Source: Clostridia bacterium (lineage in GTDB: Bacteria > Bacillota > Clostridia > Oscillospirales > CAG-272). From it: 64,000 bases of DNA. Position 1 is the stretch's first letter, and the number at the start of each line of letters is the position of its first letter. This document shows, piece after piece, positions 34,179 through 43,400 of this stretch. The stretch is from assembly GCA_017621755.1 (NCBI GenBank), contig JAGASL010000040.1, positions 18,088-82,087 of the forward strand, written 5' to 3'. A model generated the notes under the pieces. It did not search any database, had not been told where the DNA came from, and saw only the letters and a program-made list of their open reading frames with translations. A program made the position numbers and the translations under genes.

Positions 34179-35070
34179 CTAAGCGCACCTCCTTGAGCTG
34201 ATCCAGCATGCAGCGTGCCGCCGCGCTAACGGGCAGGCGCCGCAGGTAGGCGACGTAGAAGCGGCGGGGCGGTATCTCCTCGCGCAGGGGCAGGCGCACC
34301 ACGCGCCCAGCATCGATCGCCTCGCGCGCAAAATCCTCGGTGATCGAGCAAACGCCAATGCCGCGCTCGGCAAATTCCATCAGCATATCGCTTGTGGCCA
34401 GCTCAATGGCCGGCTCCGGAAAGCCCTCGCCAAGCCAAGAGGAAACGTATTGCCTGGTAGAGGTTGCCCTCTCCAGCATGATAAGCGGGTATTCGGCCAG
34501 GTCGGCCTTTTCTACCACCGCCTGGTGGGCGATCTCAAATTCCTCGCTGGCGATGAACACGTCTTGAATTTCGCGCACGGGAACCAGCTCGAAATCCGCG
34601 TGATCGGCCGCAGGGAGCGGACCGCTGATCACACCGAAATCGATCTGCCCTGCCCGCAGTGCCTCCAGCGTTTTGGGGGTGGAGGCGCTGAGCACGTGCA
34701 AATGCACGTCCGGGTAGCGCTGGCGAAAATCGGCAATGTAATCAAGCAGGAAGAAGCGCAGCGTCATATCCGAGGCGCCGATACGCAGCATACCGCTGCG
34801 CAGGCCGCTGAATTCGCGCATCTTTTCTTCACCCGCGCGGATGAAGGAAAAGCCCTTGGAAACGTGCTCGTAAAGCACCTGCCCCTCTGGGGTCAGGCTT
34901 ACGCCGCGGTTGGTGCGGAAAAAGAGGCGCACCTTGAGCGACCGCTCTAAAAGGGCTATTTCGGCGCTGATGGCCGGCTGGGTGACATACAGGCGCTTTG
35001 CCGCACCGGAGATGCTGCCGCACTCTGCCACCGCCAAAAAGCTTTCATAATGGGCGATCGTATCGTTCAT
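34171..35070 (-). CDS. LysR-family transcriptional regulator
   Basis: 299 residues. The winged helix-turn-helix is at the N-terminus (ESFLAVAECGSISGAAKRLYVTQPAISAEIALLE), followed by a linker helix and a periplasmic-binding-protein-like effector domain from about residue 90 (LRIGASDMTLRFFLLDYIADF, DFGVISGPLP). It resembles CysL/CbbR-like members. Its target could be the pfkA-cinA run or an unlinked gene; a typical divergent target is the SipL-like gene, but a metabolic regulator of a spore-coat gene would be unusual. GGAAGAGGAAT precedes the ATG. Confidence 0.93.
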   Translation of the reverse strand: MNDTIAHYESFLAVAECGSISGAAKRLYVTQPAISAEIALLERSLKVRLFFRTNRGVSLTPEGQVLYEHVSKGFSFIRAGEEKMREFSGLRSGMLRIGASDMTLRFFLLDYIADFRQRYPDVHLHVLSASTPKTLEALRAGQIDFGVISGPLPAADHADFELVPVREIQDVFIASEEFEIAHQAVVEKADLAEYPLIMLERATSTRQYVSSWLGEGFPEPAIELATSDMLMEFAERGIGVCSITEDFAREAIDAGRVVRLPLREEIPPRRFYVAYLRRLPVSAAARCMLDQLKEVRLDG

Positions 35071-35250
35071 ATTCCTCTTCCGTTTGCAAAAAATACGTGA
35101 TCATCTTATTATACATCACAACAGCAAATTTTACAATATCTAACAGGAAAAAAACAACAAAACTTTTCGCTTTTTTCCTACTTGTTCTAAAAGCGGGGGC
35201 CCGCGCATAGGATGCAGCAAAAGAATTTTTACCAAGCAAAGGAGACCGAT

Positions 35251-36840
35251 ATGCACGAAGAAATGAAGGAACAGCTGTTGCCGCGGGAAAGCGTCTTGCG
35301 TGACCTGAGCCCCGAGCCCATCGTTTGTGAGGCGCAGGGGGATTATACCCTGCCCGACTACCAGCCTGAGATCCGCAAGATCCTGCACGTGCGCGCCACG
35401 GCACTGCCGGCCGGGCGCTATATGAGCGCAACGCGGGCAGAATTTGCCGGCACGGTGAGCCATACCATCGTATATGCCGATGCCGAGGGCAAGCTGGCCG
35501 CGGTGACCTTAGACGCCGATTACGAATTTAACACCCCCCTGCCGGAGGAGGGCGACTATACCGCCATCTCTGACAGCATGGCCGAAAGCACATCCTGCCG
35601 GCTGGCCGGGCCGCGCAAGCTGACCCTGCGCACCAAGGTGCGCAGCCTGGTGCGCCTTTATCGGGAGGAGACGATCACCCCCGTCATCCGCGGGATGGGC
35701 AGCGAGCAAGACCTGGCCTCGCTGGAGATACAGAGTGAGAAGGCCGAGAGCATGACCCAGACCTGCGGCTCCTCTGGCCCCTTTACCCTCAGCGGCAGCG
35801 TGCGGCTGGATGAGCCGGGCGTAGGGCTGGAGGCGGTGTGGGCAGGTGGCAATCTGCTGGTCAGCGAATGCCGCATGCAGGAGGGGGGCTGCCTGTGCCG
35901 CGGCCACGCCTGGGTGCGTTGCCTTTTGCGGCGCGGGGATGAGCCGCCCTACGCCGTGCGAGAAAAGCTGCCCTTTGAGCAGCTGGTGCCGCTGGCCGGC
36001 GCCGGCGAGCGGGATGCCTGCATCGGCTACGGCCGCCTGCTGGCGGCCGAGGTAGAGCTGCTGCCGGGCGAGGGAGAGGAAAACGGCAGTCTTTCCTTTA
36101 CCGTGAGCGCCGAGGTAGATGCCTGTGCCACCGGCACCAAGGCCTGCCGCCCGGTAGGTGATCTTTATTCCACCGATTATGAGATGACCTGCGCCTATCG
36201 CCCGCTGCAGCTAACACGCCCCTTGGGCGCGGTGATGGGTAGCTACACGATCAGCGGCAGCCGCGCGCGCAGCGAATGCGAGGCTGAGAATGCCGCCACC
36301 GTGGTGGATACAGATGGCCGGCTGGAGATCCATAGCGTGAGCGTGGAGCGTGGCCGGGCGGTGGTGTGCGGCAAGCTGCTCTCTACCGTGATCTTTACCG
36401 CGGCCGAGGAGGGGGGCGCGCCGCTGCTGGCGGCCGAGGTGCCCACCCCCTTCCGCATAGAGACTGAGCTGCGCCCAGCACCGGGCAGCACGCCCCGCTT
36501 TGATTGCCACGGCGAGTTGATCGCCGCCCGCGCGCGCATCGAGCCGGGGGTACTGAGCGTGGATGCCGAGATCGCGCTTTGCCTTTCGGCCTACGAGGAT
36601 GGCGAGCGTCGTATTCTGGCCGAAGCAGAGCCTGATCGCAGCCTGCCGGTAGAGCACCGGGGCAACCGCATATTCGTGGTCTACCCGCGCGAGGAGGATA
36701 CCCTCTTTTCTCTTGCGGCGCGCTACCACAAGCCGCGCGCGGCCATTGCCGCGCAAAACGGGCTGGGCGAGGGCGTGCTGGCCGTTTCGCACCTGCCGGC
36801 CTCGCTGGACGGTGTGCACCATCTGCTGATCGAGGATTGA
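35251..36840 (+). CDS. DUF3794 protein with C-terminal LysM (SipL/SpoVID-like)
   Basis: 529 residues; DUF3794 repeats (residues about 25-120, 175-275 and 310-440, with motifs like CEAQGDYTLPDYQPEIRKIL) and a C-terminal LysM module (FVVYPREEDTLFSLAARYHK...IAAQNGL). This domain order matches SipL, which in Clostridia joins the coat and the spore surface through its LysM domain, and functionally replaces SpoVID. No signal peptide, as expected for a mother-cell protein. The start at 35251 has AAAGGAG seven bases before it; the earlier start at 35212 lacks one. Confidence 0.88.
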   Translation: MHEEMKEQLLPRESVLRDLSPEPIVCEAQGDYTLPDYQPEIRKILHVRATALPAGRYMSATRAEFAGTVSHTIVYADAEGKLAAVTLDADYEFNTPLPEEGDYTAISDSMAESTSCRLAGPRKLTLRTKVRSLVRLYREETITPVIRGMGSEQDLASLEIQSEKAESMTQTCGSSGPFTLSGSVRLDEPGVGLEAVWAGGNLLVSECRMQEGGCLCRGHAWVRCLLRRGDEPPYAVREKLPFEQLVPLAGAGERDACIGYGRLLAAEVELLPGEGEENGSLSFTVSAEVDACATGTKACRPVGDLYSTDYEMTCAYRPLQLTRPLGAVMGSYTISGSRARSECEAENAATVVDTDGRLEIHSVSVERGRAVVCGKLLSTVIFTAAEEGGAPLLAAEVPTPFRIETELRPAPGSTPRFDCHGELIAARARIEPGVLSVDAEIALCLSAYEDGERRILAEAEPDRSLPVEHRGNRIFVVYPREEDTLFSLAARYHKPRAAIAAQNGLGEGVLAVSHLPASLDGVHHLLIED

Positions 36841-36864
36841 GCCCTTCCAATTTTTCAAAGGGGC

Positions 36865-36893
36865 TTGACACCAAGAAAAGGGCGTGATAAAAT
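36865..36893 (+). promoter_or_regulatory. Promoter of the beta-helix gene
   Basis: TTGACA at 36865-36870 and TAAAAT at 36888-36893, spacer 17 bases, 26 bases before the chosen ATG. Confidence 0.8.
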
Positions 36894-36919
36894 GGTCAAA
36901 AAAACAGGAGGCCCCTTTG

Positions 36920-37918
36920 ATGGAAAAGGCATTTCTGAGCGTGACTGATTTTATCCCGGCGGACGGTAGCCGTGACGTGGCTGACGAGCTGCAAGCGATC
37001 ATTGACGAAAACCCCAACCGCACCCTGTACTTTCCAGACGGCGTGTACCTTCTTGGCAAGCCGCTCTTAACCCCGGCAGCGCCGAAAAAGAGCGTTTCTC
37101 TTTCGCTTTCCTGCTACGCGATCCTACGCGCCACCGCCGATTGGGCAAGCGACGAGGCCATGGTGCGCCTGGGTGCCAAGGATACGGCAAACGACATCGT
37201 GACCGAGGGCAGCAACTATTTCTTTGAGGGTGGCATCATTGACGGCAGCGGCCGCGCAAACGGTATTTCGGTCGACGGTGGGCGCGAGACGGTGATCCGC
37301 GACGTGTCGATCAAGCATACACGCGTGGGCGTGCATATCAAGCGCGGTATCAATGGCGGCTCCTCTGATGCAGATATTTCGGGCGTGAACATCGTGGGCA
37401 CCGGCGGCACCGATTCGATCGGCGTGCTGGTAGAGGGGTGGGATAACACCTTTACCAAGATGCGCATTGCCAACGTTTTTATCGGGGTAGATATTTATTC
37501 GGCCGGCAACCAGCTTCGTGCCATTCACCCACTCTACACCTCGGACTATACCGATTACGAAAACAGCTGCGGCTTTCGTTTTTCGCAATCAAACAACTGG
37601 TTTCTCAATTGCTACAGCGACCAGTTTGCCAACGGCTTCCGCGCAACCGAAAGCGCCTGCTGTGTTTTGGACAGCTGCTTTGCCTGGTGGTATTCGCCCC
37701 GGCAGGGCAAGCACGTGGCCTTCCGCGCTGACGGGCAATTCTGCTCGGTGGTCAAGGATATGACCATGGGCGGCCAGCACGGTACCGAGACTGAGGTGCA
37801 CGTGCTGCTTTCCGGCAAGGAGGGCGGGCACGGCGTGATCGACCGTGTGATAGCCGACCCCACCACCGTAACGGGAAAAGACCACGAGCCCTACATGCAA
37901 GGGGAATTTATCTATTAA
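36920..37918 (+). CDS. Pectate-lyase-like right-handed beta-helix protein
   Basis: 332 residues with no signal peptide. Opens with a pectate lyase superfamily stretch (SVTDFIPADGSRDVADELQAIIDE), then short parallel-strand coils rich in G, N and D (FFEGGIIDGSGRANGISVDGG and similar) typical of beta-helix polysaccharide lyases or glycoside hydrolase family 28. The start at 36920 follows AGGAGG eight bases before; 36884 would overlap the promoter. A carbohydrate role is likely, a reaction is not shown. It is convergent with the sialidase-like gene across element A3. Confidence 0.82.
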   Translation: MEKAFLSVTDFIPADGSRDVADELQAIIDENPNRTLYFPDGVYLLGKPLLTPAAPKKSVSLSLSCYAILRATADWASDEAMVRLGAKDTANDIVTEGSNYFFEGGIIDGSGRANGISVDGGRETVIRDVSIKHTRVGVHIKRGINGGSSDADISGVNIVGTGGTDSIGVLVEGWDNTFTKMRIANVFIGVDIYSAGNQLRAIHPLYTSDYTDYENSCGFRFSQSNNWFLNCYSDQFANGFRATESACCVLDSCFAWWYSPRQGKHVAFRADGQFCSVVKDMTMGGQHGTETEVHVLLSGKEGGHGVIDRVIADPTTVTGKDHEPYMQGEFIY

Positions 37919-38045
37919 CCAATGGAAAGCGCCGCTGGGTAACGTGTGATGTTCTTAGCGGAGAATTTGAAAAGCGCCGCTGCGTGCGAGCATCGCATTT
38001 GACCGGCCAAATACGAATTGGACTAAGCCCAAGCCCCTATACAAG

Positions 38046-38262
38046 CAGAAAGAGATAACAAATCGGTTTTCTTGCACCGAAATGTTATCTCTTTTTTCTG
38101 TCTGTTTCATGAAATCGCGGCAAGCCGCGATGAAATCAAATCCGTCTACATACAACCCTGCGAAGCAGGATTTCATCGCAAAAGCGATTTCATCCACCAA
38201 AGGTGGATTTCGCCCGTTGAAGACGGATTTGACTGCGTGATACTCCGTTAAGAGTATCACGC
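38046..38262 (+). repeat. Structured intergenic element A3 (multi-hairpin array)
   Basis: Leading bipartite hairpin: AAGAGATAACA pairs with TGTTATCTCTT, inner TCGG/CCGA, with AA/AA in between (38046-38100). Then modules with spacer ATGAAAT, a long-range stem TCAAATCCGTCT (38136-38147) with 38221-38232 enclosing hairpins spaced by ATTTCAT, and a closing hairpin GCGTGATACTC/GAGTATCACGC (38235-38262). The closing hairpin is identical to that of A4. Its end overlaps the last codons and stop of the sialidase-like gene. The stretch 37919-38045 before it has no gene and no clear structure. Confidence 0.83.
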
Positions 38263-39951
38263 TAACCAGGCGGCGCGTTCTTCTGATTTCTTTCTATTCG
38301 GGTTCTTCCAAAATTCCTCGGCGGCGTAGCGCTCCTTGACCAGAGGCAGATAGTCCTTTAGCCGGTACAGGGTCACGAACATGCCGTCATGGTAATCCTT
38401 GGTGTAGCCGACCGCCTCGCGCACCACGTAAAGCAGATCGTCACCATCCCAGTCCCACATCACGTACTGAAAGCCGTGCGCACGGGCTGATGAAACGGCG
38501 TTCATCACCTCGCGATCGCAAAGCAGGATGTCGATGACCTTCCAGTTGATCAGGTCGGGCGAGGCGGCCAGGCAGAGCACGTTGCGGTGGCCGGCCACGG
38601 GGGCGCTGGCGCGGCTGGGGAACGGCATGGGGATAGAGGGGTAGCTGGGCATGGCCAGGTACAGGCCGCTTCGTTGGTCATAGCGCACCTGGAATTTCGA
38701 TACGGTGGTGGGCATTTCCACCAGGCCGTTGGTGCTTTCCTCAAACGAGAGCTGCTTGCCATCCTCGGAAAGGTTCATCAGCAGGGCGTAGCCGTTATTC
38801 GGCTGGATCTCTAAGCGCATGATGACCTGCAGGCGGCCACCGGGGCCGATGAGAATATTATTTTCCAGCGGCCAGAAGTTTTCTACCGTCTCTGCCCCGG
38901 TCTCGCGCAAAAACCATTTCTTGGTGACAAATTCCCGGATGTTGTTGGAATAGGTCCAGGAGGCAGAATCCAGCAGGTCGCTGCCCACCGGTGCAGACAT
39001 CAGATACGGATAGGTAGGCAGATACACGCGCCCGTTATGCACCAGCATCTCGTTTGGGCAGGTGTCGGTATGCGGCCCCTCCAGCACGCGGGAGGAAAGG
39101 CTGCCATCCGGCTCTAAGCGGGCCATCACAACCGTCTGCTGTGGCTCGATCAGCGTGCCGGCCAAGTAGATCACGCCCTCTACCTCAAACAGGGTGGCCC
39201 AGCGGGCGTTTTCTAAGGTGGCGATCTCTTCATAGCGCTCGCCCCCGTCGGTGCTGCGCAGCAGCACGGTAACGGTAGAGACCTCGCGCCAATCGTGAAA
39301 GAGCGAGCGCTCGTGGGCGATATAGATGACCTTGCTCCCTGCCTTGTCACGGGTGAGTAGAATGGTGGGGGAATAGAGATTGATATAATCCTTATCCTCA
39401 AAGCTCTTGTATTCATCTGAGAATGAGGAGGAGGCGATGACCTTGCGCGTTGCCTCTGACGCGTTGTAGCGCGGCTCGGGCATCATGGGGTCGCGGAAGG
39501 CATGCGCCATGCGGGCAAGAAAGCCGGCATCCTCTTCACGCGTGATGGGGCGGCCGGGCTTGGGCATGGCAATGGCCAGGCCTGTCTCGGCATCGTAGGT
39601 AAAGGCAAGCCCCCTCTCGGCACAGATGGCGCCAAGATCGGCGTAGCCCTGTCCGTCATCCGGCAGATCCTCGCCAAAATACAAGCGCAAATAAGACACG
39701 GGTACCATCACGCGCCCATCCCTTTCATAGGCTGCCTTGCTGTAATCGGCCGGGTCGAGCTTGTGGAAGGCACGGTCAAAGATCGCCTTTGCCTCTCCCA
39801 CGCGCAGCACGGTGCCCGCGCCCAGTCTTTCTAAATGAACGTCTAATATTGCCTGATCCAATCGGTATTCCTCGGGCGTGCAGCCGCGGCAGGAAAACAT
39901 CATCTCGCTTGACCGCTGCGGATAGATCGGCAGCTTAAAATCACGGTACAT
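38257..39951 (-). CDS. Sialidase-superfamily (BNR/Asp-box) beta-propeller protein
   Basis: 564 residues. Residues about 1-170 resemble a copper-amine-oxidase/stalk-like domain (RVMVPVSYLRLYFGEDLP), followed by a six-bladed propeller-like region with an Asp-box (LLRSTDGGERYEEIATL), a catalytic-looking Glu/Tyr environment and MRLEIQPNNGYALLM. This layout fits exo-sialidase-like hydrolases, but the sialidase Arg triad is not certain. No signal peptide. The ATG at 39951 follows GGGAGGGG. The gene is bracketed by A3 at its 3' end and A4 just before its 5' region, both in the same orientation. Confidence 0.8.
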   Translation of the reverse strand: MYRDFKLPIYPQRSSEMMFSCRGCTPEEYRLDQAILDVHLERLGAGTVLRVGEAKAIFDRAFHKLDPADYSKAAYERDGRVMVPVSYLRLYFGEDLPDDGQGYADLGAICAERGLAFTYDAETGLAIAMPKPGRPITREEDAGFLARMAHAFRDPMMPEPRYNASEATRKVIASSSFSDEYKSFEDKDYINLYSPTILLTRDKAGSKVIYIAHERSLFHDWREVSTVTVLLRSTDGGERYEEIATLENARWATLFEVEGVIYLAGTLIEPQQTVVMARLEPDGSLSSRVLEGPHTDTCPNEMLVHNGRVYLPTYPYLMSAPVGSDLLDSASWTYSNNIREFVTKKWFLRETGAETVENFWPLENNILIGPGGRLQVIMRLEIQPNNGYALLMNLSEDGKQLSFEESTNGLVEMPTTVSKFQVRYDQRSGLYLAMPSYPSIPMPFPSRASAPVAGHRNVLCLAASPDLINWKVIDILLCDREVMNAVSSARAHGFQYVMWDWDGDDLLYVVREAVGYTKDYHDGMFVTLYRLKDYLPLVKERYAAEEFWKNPNRKKSEERAAWLA

Positions 39952-40063
39952 AGGGCCCCTCCCATTTTCAAAATTCAATTCATTGTAGCATGCTGCCCAG
40001 CAAAAAGCAATATCAGAAGCGGTCACGCAGCATATCATTTTGCGACAGCGAAAACTTCACTAT

Positions 40064-40323
40064 CAGAAAAAGAGAGAACATTACGGATTAAACCGATTTG
40101 TTCTCCCTTTCTGCTTTTTAGTGATATTCTTTGCTTTCGCAAAGAGTGATATTGCCCTTCGGGCAGTGATATTGTTCGGCTTCGCCTCACAGTGGTATTC
40201 TATTCGCCCTTAAAACTCGCGAAGCGAATATCACTCGGCGTAAGCCGAATATCACTGCGTAGCAATATCACTCGCCGCAGGCGAATAGAACTGGCGTGAT
40301 ACTCCGTTAAGAGTATCACGCCA
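40064..40323 (+). repeat. Structured intergenic element A4 (multi-hairpin array)
   Basis: Leading hairpin AAGAGAGAACA (40070-40080) with 40099-40109, inner ACGG/CCG. Three GTGATATT-type modules follow, then TTCTATTCGCCC (40198-40209) paired with GGCGAATAGAA (40280-40290) enclosing hairpins spaced by ATATCACT, and the closing hairpin TGGCGTGATACTC/GAGTATCACGCCA (40292-40323). It matches A2 almost base for base over the middle 90 nt, although 32 kb apart. It lies between two genes on the other strand; the bases 39952-40063 form the upstream region of the sialidase-like gene. Confidence 0.85.
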
Positions 40324-40330
40324 AGGCCTA

Positions 40331-40450
40331 TCAGGTGATCTCTAACAGATCCTTAAAGCTATCTATGATGGTCTGGTTCTCATCCGATTCCATCAGCAGG
40401 TCGGCTGAGAGCAGCAGCAGCGTATATTGCGGGGCTTCATACTTTTTCAT
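40331..40450 (-). CDS. Small acidic peptide of unknown function
   Basis: 39 residues, MKKYEAPQYTLLLLSADLLM followed by an acidic tail (ESDENQTIIDSFKDLLEIT). GAGAGGAGAAG precedes the ATG, and it starts 13 bases downstream of the giant surface protein gene, so the pair is probably co-transcribed. Peptides opening with MKKYE.P and a short hydrophobic strand are common next to secreted proteins in Clostridia and have unknown roles; some resemble leader peptides. No Cys, no maturation enzyme nearby. Confidence 0.6.
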   Translation of the reverse strand: MKKYEAPQYTLLLLSADLLMESDENQTIIDSFKDLLEIT

Positions 40451-40463
40451 ATGGCTTCTCCTC

Positions 40464-43400
40464 TCAATCAACCTGCACCGTTACGGGTGCGGAATAGATG
40501 TAAACGGTAATATCCGTGCTGCCAAGCGTAACCGGCATACGGAACATGACGGTTGCCTTGCCTGCCGCGGTGGCGGAAAGCGTGCCGTTTGCGTAGGTTA
40601 GCGTCTCGTTCCCCTCAATGATGACCATCTCGGCCGCGCTGACGTCAACGCTTGCTTCAGTCGTATAGGTATCTGCCAGCAGCACAACATCGGTGCTGCC
40701 ACCGGCCTCCAGGCTGTAGCTATCGTACATCGAATACAGGCTGCAGGGGATATCCGACATCTTATTGACATAGTTCAGGCAGAGCGACCAGGGGTTCTTG
40801 GCATAGGAGCCGTAAATGCCAACGTCGGAATCCGGCGTCCACAGGTTGGTGCTGATGCCACGGTGTGCCAGATCCTCCAGCAGGTCGTAATCGTAGAAAT
40901 CGTACTTCGCGAAATAGGCGGCGTTGGCATTGAGAGCACGGGAAACGATCGTGTCATACGAAAGCAGCGAGGTGCTGGAAACAAAGGCGGCGTGCACCGT
41001 GGGGCAGAGCTCGCGCATCTTCTTGATCATCTCGTCAGAGCCGCAGGCGACCCGGCATTTATCCCACAGCTCGTACTGCGCGATCTGCTCTGCAACGAGC
41101 TCAACGAGTTTTTCGCTGTAGGCCTTGATCTCGATCGTCAGCACGATGTCCTTATCCTTAGCCCATTCAAGCACGTCAAGGAAGGTCGGGATCGGCTGTG
41201 CCGGCGCGCCGGTATGAACATCTACCTTATACTGCTGGATCTCGGCCAGCGTCATATTAGCAATGGTGCCGGTGCCGTTGGTGGTACCTTGAATGGTGGT
41301 ATCGTGCATCAGAACGAGCTTCTCGTCCTTGGTCAGGTGTACGTCAAACTCTACCGTCTTGGCACCCTTACTCATGGCCCAATCAAAGCCGTGAATGGTG
41401 TTGGGCTGGGTCTCGTTGCTGAACGTGCTGCCCTGGTGGCCGATGATGGGCACGTAGCGGGTCAGCGAGCCCTCGGCAAACCATTCGTCATTGCAGATAC
41501 AGGCCTCTACGGCGGCGCGGTTTTCGGTCAGAATGCCACAGGCGCCGGCCGTCAGCAGGCGAACTGACTCGGTATCGCTGCTGCTTGCGGCCTCATACCA
41601 CGGGATCAGATGGCGCAGGGTGCAATAGGTGGTATTTTCCATTGTTGCCAGCTCGGCCGGCAGCAGGCAGATGTAGGCGCCGGCGGTAGCGGCGCTGGCA
41701 CGCATAGCGGGCAGCGTATCAGCCGTAGCGGTGCGGGCATCCCAGATCACGTACAGCTTGGGCTGCACTGCCTTCAGGGCGGCGATCTTTTCTACGTTAT
41801 TCGAAAGCAGCATCACGTCGCCATACTTGTTGGCCTCAAAATGTGCCTTCAGCGCGTCGTAGGCGTCTGCCGCGGGAGAGAATACGGGAATCACCTGGTG
41901 ATCCAGGCAGCGCAGCGCCTCCTCCAGCGTTGCAAGCGGCTCGCCACTCTCATTCACCACGTACAGATCCTTGTTCAGGCGCAGCAGCGCGTGGGAGGGC
42001 GACTGCTTCAGAATGTTGACAAGGATGGCGCGGCTATCCACGCTCTGCATAAGCGAGGGGTTAACGGCCAGGTTGCTTTCCATCTTGCGCACGTCTGCCA
42101 CTTGCGTGTAATCGTAAGCGGTAACGGGGCGGTAGCTTGCGGCTGCCTGGCCAAGGGCCAGAACGGTATCTACCATGGTGTTGAGCTTCACGCCCTCGCT
42201 ATCCGGCGTTTCGCTCTTATCGTATACGCGGCAGGCGTAGGCGCCTACGCTATAGGTGAGCACGTCGCTGACCAGGGTGCCGTTCTGGTATACGCCCAGC
42301 TTCAGGCCGGCACGGTAGTTGACCATGGGCACGTCGATCAGGATCTTGAAATACTTGCCGCTTTCATCCTCGCCGCGGGAAACGAGCGGCCATTCGGTCT
42401 CTACGGCTACGCCGCTCTCGTTAAAGAGCTTCAGCGTCAGGCTGGCGGGGTCCGTAGCGGCATCAGCATCAATCAGCAGCTTCAGGCGCAGCACGTCATC
42501 CAGCAGCAGGGTGGCGCTGTTCCAATGCAGGGTAGCGCCCTCGGTCGCCTCGATGGCGGCGGCAGCGTTAAAGCTGCCATCCTTAATGGACGAGGCAGTT
42601 ACCTGCAGGGCGGCCGGCAGGGCGGCGTTTGCCAGATTTTCGGTATTGTAGCCAAAGTAATTCTGCGCGGCGGCACCGTAATTGAGGGTGGCCACCACCA
42701 GGGCGCTTTGCTTGTTGGTGGTATCGATCTCCCCACCGTTGTAGACTAAGTACTGGCCAAGCAGCCCGGCAAGCGAGAGGCTGCCGGATTGATACACGTG
42801 ACCGTCAAACTTATTGGTGAAGGCGTACTCAACGGTATCGCTCATCTCCTTGGCGGCAATGCCGCTCTTCGTCACGATCACGTTATAGGAGTAATCTACG
42901 TTTCTCGTGGCAACCGGGCTCACGGGCTGGCCGTTCAGGGTCAGCACGGTGTTTTGCAGCACGGTCTCGTTTTCGTACACGGCGTGCAGGTTCAGCGCGA
43001 AGGAGGCACCCAGCTCTAAGCTGCCCTCAAGCTCCTTCACGGCATCCGCCGAGGAATAGAAGGTGATGATGGGGTTCAGCTTGAGCGCTACGTTACCGTC
43101 TCCCTTTTCACGGATGCACAGCTGCACCAGGTCGCCTGCCTGCGCATAAGGCAGCACGGTGGCAAGGGCGGCATTCAGATCAGCCACGCTGGTGTAGCTG
43201 GCCCAGCCGGTGGCCTTGGTCAGATCAAGATCCTTCTGCGGCCAAACGGTCTTGCCGTTGATGGCCACGGCCAGATACATGTTGGCGAGACCGGTCATCG
43301 TTGCGGCATCCTCATCGATCTGCAGGCCAACGAGACCGCCGCCCGTAGCAGGGATCTCGTAAGCGTAGGCAAAGGTTCCGTCGGTTGCGCCGGTCTCCTT

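Noticed and set aside
37955..38260. 101-codon minus-strand open frame in the A3 region
   Set aside because: Runs through the hairpin array of A3; the predicted peptide follows the palindromes.
41610..42749. 379-codon plus-strand open frame inside the giant gene
   Set aside because: Antisense shadow; no ribosome site or recognisable domain.
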